64,000 nt of DNA from Gaertneriomyces semiglobifer (taxonomy: Eukaryota > Chytridiomycota > Chytridiomycetes > Spizellomycetales > Spizellomycetaceae), in NCBI GenBank assembly GCA_025558075.1, contig JAHLKF010000015.1, positions 62,001-126,000 on the forward strand, written 5' to 3'. Shown here in pieces: positions 54,080 to 64,000 of the stretch (position 1 is its first letter; each line of letters starts with the position of its first letter). A program made the translations under genes and the position numbers. Under the pieces are notes generated by a model. That model was given only the letters and a program-made list of their open reading frames with translations, did no database searches and was not told the origin of the DNA.

Positions 54080-56420
54080 TCACATGGTTGAGCGCCTATT
54101 TCTGACGTCTCCGCAATGGACCCCTTGAACCACACCTCGATATTCATCCTTGAACAAAAAGATGTCATCCGAAAACTCGCGTTCGTCAACAGCATCCCAT
54201 TGAATATCAATCGCGCCAAGATCAAAATTGGTGCCCCTACGCAACTTTTGCGCCATTCGCAGCCCATAATCCACATCTTCGGCGCGTACAATTCGCATTT
54301 GTTGGAAGTCTGGACCGTACATCTCTGGACCTAGTTCTGTATTTCACACGGAGGGTGAGTCCCAAGTTTACGACAGCATATCGGCTATTGTCACCAGACA
54401 TACCATCAACAGTTTGCGACAGGTATTGTTGGAGGTGTTCGCGCATGTCCCTCAACGGTTCCGCGGATGACCCCGAGAGGAAAGCAAGCCAGAGAGGAGG
54501 GATAGACTTGACAATATCCACGCCATGGTCATAACAGTGTATCGTAGCCCACGTAATAGTTGGGAGAACGCATGAGACCACTCCAGCTATGGCCATACTC
54601 CGTTCACGTCCATAATTGAATACCGCATACGCCATGACGAATGAACACAGCTGACATAGTCGTATGAATGAGCTAAAGGTCATCGCATCTATCCCTACTG
54701 CTAAAGAGGTCGCTTACCGTATAGAACGTAAGAAATATCGGAACCAGCGCGATAGTGGTCAGTACCTTCCAGGTAGCCACTACATCTTTGCCCCAAATCT
54801 TGACATTCGAACCCGCCTTTGCCTCTGACATATCAAACCCATTAGTCACGAATATGTTGAATGGCATGGACAAGGAAGACGTACCAGCCATTTTCCTGGA
54901 TGCAACTTTTCTGGCTGTGTGCCATATTGGGGCGGTAAGGAGGAAACTGCAACAATATCAGAAAGCCTTTTCATGGTGAAGTCTTATGACAGCATGAAAA
55001 CCTACCCCGGAAGTCCCACAATCGCAAAGATGATAAGTTCGGCCAATCTTGTAATGAGTCGGCTGAAGGCAACGAGTCGGCCAATGCCAGTCCGGTTGAC
55101 TTGGTGGTCGCGAATACCATAGTAGGACAGTAAACGATTGTACTCCATCACGCGCGTCGTAAGCTCCTGAACGCGCGGGTCCTTCTTGAAGCGAACGTAG
55201 CCCTCCGTTAGACGTCGTGATAGCTGCAAAGTTTGATCAAGATCGAGGTGTTTATGTGAAGGTTTGTAAAGTCGCCGAGCGGCTTGGACCACCATCAACG
55301 TCTCGTAGTCGGGTGCTGTCGTAGTGATGGCCTTCAGGCTAGTATAGATGGTATCCAGTAAAATTCCACATGCCTGCCGCTTTTGTTGACCACCAGCGGC
55401 GAACTGCTCGACAAGGTCGTAGGGTATCGTGATGGGGTCACCGAACTCGATAACTGCACGTGAACGGAACTTGAAGAGAAATGCGTTAAAGTCAGCAATA
55501 AAAAACTCAACAAAAGTATTCCAACTGAGAACGCGTACCCTGTCAGCATTAAAGTAGTTCAACCCCACAGGGACGATTTGGACATTCAGGTGCGGATGCT
55601 GCTGCATGGCACCCAACGCCATCAAAGTGACGCCAGCTTTTAAGGGCAAAAGTTCAGGGCGGTCGTGGGAGCCGCCTTCGGGAAAGATGCCGACGCATTC
55701 ACCCCTCTCAAGGCGGTCAATGACAGTTTGGAACATTTCCTGCTGATCCACATGTGGAACAATCTTGAATTCGGCACCGTCCTCAGTGGCAAGCAATTGA
55801 AGCGCTTCGTCATCCTCCACAGGCTTCTTCACCTTGAGCAGAACATCCGACATGATTTCAACCACGTCAAAGTGAAACTTGTGATTTCCTGTAGACACCT
55901 GAAGCAAACTGCGTGGTGTCAGCTCCTTGGTGAACGTCGCTGAAATGCAAGCCATCGTTAAGAGGGTGATATTTGACAGAACAATGAATATTGCTACTTA
56001 CTGTTTATTCCACGGATAAGATGATGGTCATTACTGTCAAGTTTGATGCTGCCCTGACCACGTTTCACGAGGTCCTGGGCACGAACAACGGGTACTGTTT
56101 CCCACAAGAAGGATCAATCAGCATGGAAAGCGGTCAAGCGGTCTCTCATCAACCATTTACTCACTTGATCCAAGAGCTCTCGCGGGTATCCCAATATGAG
56201 GTTTATCCATACTTTTCTTTGCGGCCAGAAAACCGACCTTTCGACCACAGTTGGTCATCAACATCAACGGATCAACGAATTGATTGGCATGAGGTGCGAC
56301 ACAGAATATAACAGGCCCAGCTTGAGGAATTTTGTGGGATCCTCTTGTTTTGACCTCACGGAAGAACCCGCGTAGCGCCAACGTAAAGAAAGCGACCAAC
56401 AGGTCGTAGATTCCGAACAT
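54080..56420 (-). CDS. Glycerol-3-phosphate O-acyltransferase (Sct1/Gpt2 type)
   Basis: Seven exons: 56165-56420, 56002-56094, 55006-55939, 54885-54946, 54718-54824, 54395-54650 and 54080-54330 (652 residues). The enzyme makes lysophosphatidic acid from glycerol-3-phosphate (and probably dihydroxyacetone phosphate) in the ER. PlsC motifs are clear: APHANQFVDPLML (block I His and Asp), IPARALGSIPVVRAQDLVKR (block II), FPEGGSHDRPELLPLKAG (block III) and VPVGLNYF (block IV). The fungal-specific C-terminal part follows, with two or three membrane helices, NVKIWGKDVVATWK, PLRDMREHL and the closing GPEMYGPDFQQMR. It is slightly shorter than the yeast enzymes because the acidic C-terminal tail is reduced. 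The splice into the last exon (GTGACA donor) is supported by that GPEMYG motif. Confidence 0.93.
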
Positions 56421-56969
56421 GATTGCGAGGGAGCCGAACAGCTAACTAATATGAATCTGTTAGCAAATCAGCGCATAATCTTGTCCACGGTGCTTTCGGT
56501 GGGGCCTTGGTCGTCTTTGTAGCGCTATTGTGAGAGAGCTGGCAAATGACCGCGATGATCAAACCCTTCCCGTCCCGTTTACGGACACTAACAGCTGCAA
56601 AAATAAAATGAGGCTGCCGGTCTATGTATGCCGCTATCGAACCTAGGCTAGCTATCCTGCCTGCCCTTTCCTCCTCGATCGTCGGTTCCGTGCAAGTGGG
56701 CGTGCTCTCTTTATATGCGTCCTGTTGCCGTCGCCCGCTCGCAACTCGGCGTTGGAGGCAGACACGCCGTGAATCCCCGAGTTACACACATTCCGGTAAC
56801 TTTTTGTCCAAAAACTCCAAAAGGGAGGTGGGGCTGCCCAAAATCCTGCACATTTCAAGCTGCCGATCGCCGTTGGATCGCAATCTGTCGAAAGAGGTGC
56901 CTTCGACGCTCGTGGTGTTAGCTGTCAGTGTTGGCTTCAGGCGGTGACGACAGGCGAGGATCGAGGAGA
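56421..56969. other. 0.55 kb divergent promoter region
   Basis: The region lies between the acyltransferase start and the next plus-strand gene. ORFs of up to 110 codons occur on both strands and overlap each other; none resembles a known protein. Confidence 0.45.
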
Positions 56970-57926
56970 ATGTCGTGGTGGAGTTTGGCTCTTTGGGTTG
57001 GAGTGCCTTGGGCGATAGGTAAAATACGAGCCTATCGTCAAAAGAATGCCATACAGCGAACCCCGAAACCGAAGACCGCATGGGACGCATACAGTCGATA
57101 TTTCCTTGTAGCACTTGCTCTTTATGAGCTACTGGCGTCCATGTGGCAAACAGACTTTGGGATGTGCCTCTGGTGTAGAGACCAGGACGATTACGCTATC
57201 CACATCTCACCTACCATCGGCTTATCATACGTAACAATGTTGGCCTGTGCAGGACTTGCGACATTGCATCAAGAGCGGGGTCATTGGCGGACGTATGCAG
57301 CGAGTATATTGGCTGCCATTGCGGGAGCAGAAGCCTACTACCTCTTCTATCTATCTACGAAAGTTGTGGATCTGCACGGGCAACCGGTGGACCAGTTTCA
57401 CTTGGCTGAGCGCTGGCGCAGGTGGGCATTTGCCGCTCTGGCGATCGTGCTGGCCATCTTCAGCGGGAATAATCAATGGACAGAGGAGGATACTCTGAAG
57501 GAGCTGGTGGCGAAGAACCATGTGATCTACAACAGGGCGCAGGCTACTCGACTGGCTAGGGCCGCTACACTTGGTGACAGTGTTCTTCGAAAGAAGTTTA
57601 TGGAGCATTACAAAGAGAAAGAGGCAGCTAATGAGGCCATCAATCGCGATCTCGAGTATAAGGTACTCTTTCCTTTTTGGCATATCAATGTTATCCCTGT
57701 CGCAATGTTGACATTGGTCTGATGGCACTGGTAGGAAGCTCGAGAGGTTGCTGCTCGCAAGTATAACCTGGCCAAGATGATGGAGGATACAGAAATACTT
57801 TGCGGCAAGATTGTTAAGACCGCTATTGACGAAGGAATCATTCGCACTGAACCGTCAGAGGAAGCGACCACTTCTAAAGAAGAGATCTCCAATAACAAAA
57901 ACGACCTCAAAAAATCACATAAGTAA
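56970..57926 (+). CDS. Uncharacterised multi-pass membrane protein
   Basis: Two exons, 56970-57662 and 57735-57926 (294 residues), joined in phase 0 (GTACTC donor, GGTAG acceptor). Five hydrophobic segments are visible: the N-terminus (SWWSLALWVGVPWAIG), YFLVALALYELLASMW, IGLSYVTMLACAGLATL, YAASILAAIAGAEAYYLFYL and WAFAALAIVLAIFSG. A short Cys motif (CLWC) sits in the first loop. After the last helix comes a charged, helical cytosolic tail (ELVAKNHVIYNRAQATRLAR...), ending Lys/Ser-rich. I recognise no family. A longer frame is open upstream to about 56928, but the ATG before SWW is the first with a sensible membrane start. Confidence 0.75.
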
Positions 57927-58120
57927 CGAAGTGCTGCGAAAACCGCGCCCGCCATCTGGAAGTCTGCTCTCAGTATATACCACTGTCTATCTGCGCTACG
58001 TAGAGGCGGCTACCAGAAATCGTGCGTGCGTCCGTTTCACTTATGTCTACCTATTACATTCGTGCGTCTTGTACGTTAATCTATTTAATAATGAATCTCA
58101 TCAGCGGCCGTCTAAGTATC

Positions 58121-59185
58121 CTACAAGTTATTTCTCGTGTCCGTGTGCTTCTTCCTTGCCATGCCGCAATGGGGCTGCCTTAAAGGCCCCAGACGTAGCA
58201 AAGTCTCTACATCGAGGAATTCCCCGCTCAACTCAATGACTCCTAAGACTCGTTCAGGTTTGGAAAGGTTGGTTAGCGCCATCTCGGATAATTTCATGGA
58301 AACGTCACTACATTGATGTCGTCCAAAAGCCGGTTGCCTACGTGTACGCTTTTGTTTTTGGCCGACGAGGAAGCGAGAGGAAGCCAAGCACGCAACCATC
58401 CTCTGAGTCAACGGTAACCGCTCAAAATACTCGAGTTTCTCATGTTCAAGAGTAGCCGTAGCACGTATCAGTCTCTCGGTTGAGGATGTGCTTCGAGCGG
58501 TTGGGAAACCTAAATCATCGCAATCGCTGTACGACTCATCCTGCATCAGCACTACCGCTTCGTCGATCACCTCCCAGGAACATTTTGGTCGTGACTGTTG
58601 CGGCAAGCATGTGATATCAGTTCTCAGTTTCAAAGATCTACCGGACAGATTCGAAGCCATCACCACAGTGTCTAATGCAGAGTACTCAGATAGCGAGTAA
58701 AGACTTCTCGAGGATGGTTCGCTTGGTTCATTGTCAGTCTGCTCCGACTTCAGGTCACTTTCCAAGATACCGCTCAGGGTTTGGCCATTATCATTGTTGA
58801 AGAACCATGATGAGACGTCGGGCATATCAAGAAATGAAGCGCTGGTATTGATGGGTAGTGTAACAACATCCGAAGGAGGATCATCGAACATCCCGGCTTT
58901 CAGGGGAGGTAAGGGGAACGGCAGTGGGGGCAAGGATATCGCGGAGACAGCTGATGAGACAGTACTTGTTCTCAGTATGTCGGCACGCTCGCGGCGTTCT
59001 GGAATCTCGCCTTTCCGAACCTCCGCCGGCAATGAATCCGCGTGTTTATCGCCATGGCGGAACCCGTTATAATTGCAGAAATCGCAATCAATTAGGCCAC
59101 AGCAGCCATCGTAGTTTCCCCTCAAAGCCTTCAAGACAGATTTTCTCATGGCGCCTGGCAAGTCGGTCATTCGACTAGCCTCCAT
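58121..59185 (-). CDS. Uncharacterised protein with an N-terminal Cys cluster
   Basis: Single exon, 354 residues from the first ATG at 59185. The frame is open to 59281, where a GTG occurs. Near the start is a cysteine group GCCGLIDCDFCNYNGFRHGDKH (C-C-x4-C-x2-C plus two His), which could bind a metal. The rest is Ser/Leu/Pro-rich with acidic stretches, and the C-terminus is basic (GMARKKHTDTRNN). No family is recognised. Because the frame continues upstream, an additional 5' exon is possible. The long uninterrupted frame on the minus strand, with only shorter antisense ORFs, supports a real gene. Confidence 0.6.
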   Translation of the reverse strand: MEASRMTDLPGAMRKSVLKALRGNYDGCCGLIDCDFCNYNGFRHGDKHADSLPAEVRKGEIPERRERADILRTSTVSSAVSAISLPPLPFPLPPLKAGMFDDPPSDVVTLPINTSASFLDMPDVSSWFFNNDNGQTLSGILESDLKSEQTDNEPSEPSSRSLYSLSEYSALDTVVMASNLSGRSLKLRTDITCLPQQSRPKCSWEVIDEAVVLMQDESYSDCDDLGFPTARSTSSTERLIRATATLEHEKLEYFERLPLTQRMVACLASSRFLVGQKQKRTRRQPAFGRHQCSDVSMKLSEMALTNLSKPERVLGVIELSGEFLDVETLLRLGPLRQPHCGMARKKHTDTRNNL

Positions 59186-59281
59186 GCCATATCCTGGGTA
59201 CAATTGCCACAGTTTCCCACGGGCTCCACCGAATATAGAGCAATGCTTCACAGCAGGCACCGCACTTGCCAGTAGTCGCAC

Positions 59282-59832
59282 TTCGAGCAGGGACTCACTG
59301 GACTACGATGATGATAGATAGTGAGTAGGTGGATTTGTGCTGGTGGCCGATGGAGCTGCGACCATGTTCTGTGGGCCAACGCGTACTACTTTCGACCTCA
59401 ACGATATCACCTCAAAGAAGTTGACAACTGTTTCTGAGCAACTGAGCAGCTTAAGAAAAAGGGGCTATTACTCTAAACCTATAGAAGTGCTAACAGTGTT
59501 CATTGGGTAGCCTACTGTGACATTGGCAACAGTGAGTTCCTCACGGCTCTGCGTGGTCTCGCGAAGATTTCCAAACGTCTCGGATACGAGATGACCAACT
59601 TGACCAACTTGACGGTGCTTGAAACTCGGATGTATTTAGATGTAGAATAGCACTCGGATAATTGTACATATAAGCCAGGTATCGCCTGAGTAACCGCTCT
59701 GGCAAGTCCTAATCCACGGGATTATTGACGCACGTTGAGACGTGGAACAAAGCGTCCATTACTGTGCGCGGATATGATTGCTTTAAGACTAGTATACATA
59801 GCTAGATACGAAAGCGCCAAAATTGGCATGGC
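59282..59832. other. 0.55 kb spacer, no gene recognised
   Basis: The spacer contains a small direct repeat (ACCAACTTG twice, 59593-59610) and otherwise only short ORFs. It should hold the promoter of the Cys-cluster gene. Confidence 0.5.
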
Positions 59833-60471
59833 TTAGTCGCCGGCAGCGTACCATCCGTATCCTTCAACCTTCTCACTAGCGCCGTCCACAGCAAACCATA
59901 GATAGTCGTGCCGTCCCCTCCAGTAGTAGACAAGGAAGTATGACTGTCCCGCTCCACTCGCGTTAACATCCGCTGGACTACCACCACCAATAATCGGTCC
60001 TGGCATCCCTGATGCGTCGATTGGGGGATCCGAGATAGCTCCCGGACCAGCAGACTGCAGTGGACCAACATTCGAGGCCCCAATCTTGGGTATAATCATA
60101 TCTGGTTTTCCCATTGTCTCAAGTACCTTCGTGGCGGGTGTACCTGCTTTACCAAGGGCCTCTCCAAGCCTCTCCATCACGCGATGCTTCTTTCCACCAT
60201 AACCGTCCACATCGGCGTCATGGTCGCCTCCACTAAAGTGGCCCTTCCGCTCACGCAGTGACTTGTAATCAACGGAGAGTAAAGCAAAGTCTTCGCCTGA
60301 CATAGCTATCGATGATGACGGGGATCGGGTTTTGAGACTGGTCACTGGAGGTAGAAAAGCGACGGCTAGTAGAAGCAAGCAAACGAAGACGCCAGTCGTC
60401 CAAAGCTTCAAACGACGGCGATATAACCTGACACTCGGCTTCGGTAACTGTGTAGTTTGCAACTTTGGCAT
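59833..60471 (-). CDS. Uncharacterised single-pass membrane protein
   Basis: Single exon, 212 residues from the ATG at 60471. A basic N-terminus (VRLYRRRLKLW) is followed by one membrane helix (TTGVFVCLLLLAVAFLPPV), the layout of a type II protein. The lumenal part is hydrophilic, then Pro/Gly-rich (GASNVGPLQSAGPGAIS). It ends in a compact aromatic block (SYFLVYYWRGRHDYLWFAVD, then GYGWYAAGD) that looks like the conserved core. I do not recognise it. The frame is open upstream to a TTG near 60516, so a longer form with a 5' exon cannot be excluded. Confidence 0.65.
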   Translation of the reverse strand: MPKLQTTQLPKPSVRLYRRRLKLWTTGVFVCLLLLAVAFLPPVTSLKTRSPSSSIAMSGEDFALLSVDYKSLRERKGHFSGGDHDADVDGYGGKKHRVMERLGEALGKAGTPATKVLETMGKPDMIIPKIGASNVGPLQSAGPGAISDPPIDASGMPGPIIGGGSPADVNASGAGQSYFLVYYWRGRHDYLWFAVDGASEKVEGYGWYAAGD

Positions 60472-62097
60472 GCAGAAGGTGAATCCTGTGGAGGTTGTAA
60501 GTGCGGCTGATGCCAAGAACCTTGGAACTCATCACCACCAACACGAGTGACATCAACGCGACGAACGCAGCGGTTATTGATCAAGCGCCGCTGTTAACAA
60601 TAGGTTAAGGCGGCACTGCAGCATGGAAGCCGCATGCAATGTGGAGCAAACGAGAACTGTCTTGGTAACAGCCTGAATTGAATGAGCACAAACTAACTAA
60701 ATTATAAAGCCACTGCATCATGTAAAGAAATGGCTTTTGGATGTGCTTGAAAGTAATTTTCTTGCGGGTGAGACACATGTTGGATCAGAGAGATGGCTTG
60801 CATGCGCTGCTTCTATCCCAAGGAATCCCGAAGCACACCAATGTAGCGATTACATTTCACGGCCGAAATGAAAACAGGCTGTCGACCATGCATGAATTTG
60901 AATCCCACCGGGTTCCCGTATGTGACTGCGTTTGGATTGGACGCTGGGTTTCGGCCTTGATCTCCCTTGCGTATGAATCGATAACGATAATGTATGTATT
61001 ACGCAAGCACAAAATTGGAACTCCGATCGCTGTCGCGACAAAAAGACGCTAAGAGTCGTTGCCAACGGACTTCTTTTCCTGCTCCCACCTGCGATGCGAA
61101 GCGGGGCGTGGTGAGTATGCAGTGATTCTTGTTGGCTAGGTCATTTTATTACCTCGATAGGATCTGTTCGTCAGTGAATTGTTTGGAAGATTGAATGCGT
61201 TGTTCTAGCTGGTGACCGTTTGAAAACCATCATCAGTATGCTTTTCCACTGTGTGTAAGTAATAAAATAACCAGTATCTGCAAGTTACCTCGGCGGCAGC
61301 CACTCGCCGGGTGTATTGGTGCATGGCTATATGACAGCATAAAGGTTTGTGATTTTCCTACTTCGATTTGCGTACGGCAGAAATTCATAAAGCCCGTACC
61401 ATAGCCAGCGTAAACCCCTCCTGTGCCTAGTAGGACCAACTAAACAGACCGTCAGAAACTTCACCACCACAAAGTTACCATCAATCGTAATGTTTCAACC
61501 GACCATGACTCTTCTGCTCCACATGATAGCGTTCCTTTCGTTGCAAATCTATTTTTGACAAGTGAGCGGAGTTTTAGTCGTTACGAGTTGGCTGCAGGAC
61601 ATACATTCGAGATCCACTGCCACACTTTGACAAGGCGCAAGGACAGAAACCTTCTCCCACAGCGCAGTGCTCTACCCGTAGCGTCCACAGCTATTCGTTA
61701 CTGTCGCTGTTGCTTCACAGCGAGGATCTTATAAAGCGCCGCTCTACGCCCAAATTTCACAGTTTTAGGGTTCCGTGTCGTTCTTGCGAGACAGAACACG
61801 CCCAACACAAGCAAAAGGCCCCAAAAATACTGCTATACGCTTTTCCCGACGACACACAACGCAGCGCAGCCAGCGAACACTAACAAGTACCCTCGGTTCC
61901 ACGGTTAGCTCACGCAGTCTCAGAGCCTGCTGGACGGTCGGAGTGGCTTGCACTGGATCGTGGTGTTACGCTTCCTTCGAGGTGTGTAGTGTTCAGCGCT
62001 GCTCCCTACACCGAAAGCAGCTTCCTGATTTTGCTTGGTCCAGTTCCGCGTAATCTCTACGGCCCGCACAGATTCTTATTATACGAGGAACTTTCGG
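60472..62097. other. 1.6 kb spacer with one tentative micro-ORF
   Basis: Mostly short ORFs. On the minus strand, exons 61504-61524, 61376-61439 and 61286-61326 can be joined in phase. They give a 41-residue product with one hydrophobic helix (VMLVLLGTGGVYAGYGTGFM) ending in TAA. Introns would be 64 and 49 nt with donors GTCGGT and GTACGC. It resembles small mitochondrial membrane subunits in size only. No RNA gene was recognised. A plus-strand ORF at 60741-61052 has no features. Confidence 0.35.
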
Positions 62098-64000
62098 ATG
62101 TCAACCGAGAGTGCGTCCCACCCGCAAAACACTACAAAGGGCGTTCGGCGCTCAACGCGCCAAGTGAATACGCCCAACTACAAGGTACGTTCAAGTGATC
62201 CACGAGAAAGCCGTTGATGCAGAAGGCACTGTCGGGAGGATGCTCTTTCTCATTCGGGTCTACCTTCATTGTTATCCAGATGGTAGATGATGCGGAGGAC
62301 TTGGATTATGCCAACATCGTAGGCAGAGAACTTTCTGCCAAGGCAACCATAGCTGGCTGGAGCTCCGGTACACTCACCCGTCGCAGAAGCTCAGGCGAGC
62401 CTATCAAGAAAGTTATGGAACCAATCAGGAGAAACAGTGAGCAGGACCAATGGGAGGCATCTGGCGACGCAAATCGAAAACGCAAATCCGAAGACGATGA
62501 CGCTGACAACTCCCGGGATTCTTCAAGAAATAGTTACACCAATGGTCTACAGATGGAGTCGGAGTTTGAGCACGGAGCCTACGAAGTTGACGATCGGAGG
62601 CTGTCCGGTGGTCGAAGTTCTAAACGCCAGAAAACGAAGGAGACCAACCTCCCAGATTTGGATATGGATATAAACGGCAGCACTAACTCGCAGCCTCCGT
62701 CGCCAACTCCAGACACGCCAAACATTTCCCCGACCATTGCGCCCAGCAGTCACTTAACCCTGCCCTACGGAGACAGCGATATACGAGGTTGGTGGATGGG
62801 TTATATCAGTGAGCGCATTATGGTTTGACTTCTGACGCACATTGTGTTCGATTCATGTCGCGAATGTAGCCCAGAAGCGAGCTTCCCGTGCAGGGAGAGT
62901 CTCGCCGACCTCAACATCCGCACAAGCGTCCGCCACAGCGTCCCCAACCCGTTCCAAACCCGCCGGTCGGGTTTTAGGGCGTAGTAAGGCCAGATCAGCT
63001 GCTACTAATAACGATTCATCAACCACCACCACTACGCGCCGTACACGGCGATCCACAGCTGCCGCCTCCAGCGCCGCTGCAGCCGCTAAACCAGCCACTT
63101 TGAAACCGCCTCGAGCAAGGCCTTCGGTATCCTATTTAAGAGAAGGTATTTTAAGCGATCTTTACACTGGCATGGAACAGGATCGGCCACAGGGGCCGAG
63201 AACAGTTGCCGAAGTTGAGATGGATTATGGTAGCGTATAGCGTCTGTTTTTGCCCTGCTTCTTCGTGCTTTACGTGCTCACAGGTACTGTTTGCCCCATG
63301 TAGTCATGCCGTTCAATGAAATATTCACGGATGGCGATAGCAGACCTACCTTGCACAGAAAGCAAATACTCAGGTTTGCCAAGAGCGACATGCAAAAGAT
63401 ATATGCCAGTCGTGGCAAAGTAAAGACTCTACGGGACCGCCGGATCCAACTAGAATTGGAAGCTATAGACATTGAAGAAGAACAAATCCGCAGAGGTATT
63501 TTGACAGGACCTGCTTTATTGGCTGGTAACATTTGCTCACGTTTTGAGGCATGGTAGGAACTCATCCATGTTTCGTCGAGCTGGATGAGAATTATGATGA
63601 GCGGCATCAACATAACGCAAACAAGCTGCGTCTCGAGATTGAAGCAGCCAAGACTGCACTGGATGGTGTTATAGATCAAGCGAACCAAGATTTTGTTGTA
63701 AGTAGTCTCATAGCGCTTTATCCCAGAATTCCTGTGAAAGCGCCGGATCTGACATGTTTTCGTAACGATTTGTAGATTCGGAGAGGTGATTGGCGACGGA
63801 AGCTCATAGAGGAGATACAACGGGATATGCGTCAGTTACAATATGAGAAGCGAAAGTTTGATGAGATGTCCATATGCCCGCATGGTAAGTCTTGCGCACC
63901 CTTGCCACCGGAAACGGAAGCCAAGCTAATTGAATCATATGAAAACGTTGCCAACAGAAGAAACTCCCGCTACTACCCTCGTAAAGCGCAAGCGGATAGA
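62098..64000 (+). CDS. Sds3-like subunit of Sin3/Rpd3 histone deacetylase complex (partial)
   Basis: Seven exons seen, the last running off the right edge: 62098-62184, 62280-62787, 62870-63229, 63304-63495, 63558-63697, 63776-63884 and 63958 onward (partial). The N-terminal 300 residues are disordered, with basic clusters (RKRKSED, RSSKRQKTK) and Thr/Ala/Arg runs. The next part is helical: RDRRIQLELEAIDIEEEQIR leads into GTHPCFVELDENYDERHQH, the Sds3-type start of the coiled coil (fungal Sds3 proteins have GTHPE at this point). Then come QANQDFVIRRGDWRRKLIEE and LQYEKRKFDEM. Sds3 holds the Sin3-Rpd3L complex together. Dep1/BRMS1-like relatives share this coil, so the exact paralogue is open. 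Intron 2 uses a GTTGGT donor. Confidence 0.7.

Noticed and set aside
54237..54683. End of the acyltransferase read straight through as RTRSRDVRSRL...
   Set aside because: Removing the 64-nt intron starting at 54394 gives the conserved GPEMYGPDF ending, so the read-through frame is intronic noise.
60880..60930. GGGATTCAAATTC on the minus strand, like a tRNA T-arm
   Set aside because: The T-stem bases do not pair and no cloverleaf can be drawn.

Overview
This is a gene-dense nuclear window from a fungus. Almost every gene has short GT-AG introns (about 60-90 nt), some behind tiny first exons. Gene content is fungal: a Sct1/Gpt2-type acyltransferase, UVDE endonuclease, a CBS-PB1 protein like S. 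pombe Mug70, Vps55 and Pxr1/PINX1. One gene encodes DRC3, a dynein regulatory complex subunit found only in organisms with motile cilia, so a zoosporic fungus is the best reading. Chytridiomycota is most likely, but the exact lineage cannot be fixed from sequence alone. I rebuilt spliced models by hand by joining frames at GT-AG sites and checking phase and family motifs; exon boundaries are given in each entry.

Layout. 0-5 kb: 3' end of a proline/glycine-rich protein gene, TAF12, a 1.6 kb stretch with no convincing gene, and mitochondrial-type ketopantoate hydroxymethyltransferase. 5-14 kb, all on the minus strand: a peroxisomal hydratase 2-SCP2 protein, Spt6, a 6-pyruvoyl-tetrahydropterin synthase and a DMT transporter. 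15-25 kb: a large coiled-coil/low-complexity protein, DRC3, a secreted cysteine-rich protein and a class V aminotransferase. 25-33 kb: UVDE, an ICMT-like methyltransferase, an eIF4E-transporter (4E-T) homologue and a tRNA-Ala. 33-41 kb: CBS-PB1 protein, an uncharacterised protein, the Hsp70-escort Zim17, SURF1, and a degenerate arginyl-tRNA-synthetase-like protein. 41-49 kb: histidine phosphatase, kinesin, a kelch-TM-SH3 membrane protein and CCT gamma. 49-64 kb: Pxr1/PINX1, Vps55, SGF29, glycerol-3-phosphate acyltransferase, three uncharacterised proteins, and an Sds3-like subunit that runs off the right edge.

The genes do not form one pathway. Recurring themes are transcription and chromatin (TAF12, Spt6, SGF29, Sds3-like), mitochondrial biogenesis (Zim17, SURF1) and lipid metabolism (hydratase 2-SCP2, GPAT). 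Divergent pairs are tightly packed, with 106 bp between SURF1 and the ArgRS-like gene and 129 bp between Vps55 and SGF29.

The most interesting items are the ArgRS-like protein with eroded catalytic signatures, the hydratase 2-SCP2 protein lacking the dehydrogenase half of MFE-2, the kelch-TM-SH3 architecture, and the repeated use of GTTGGT 5' splice sites. I saw no CRISPR array, rRNA, insertion sequence or viral gene.
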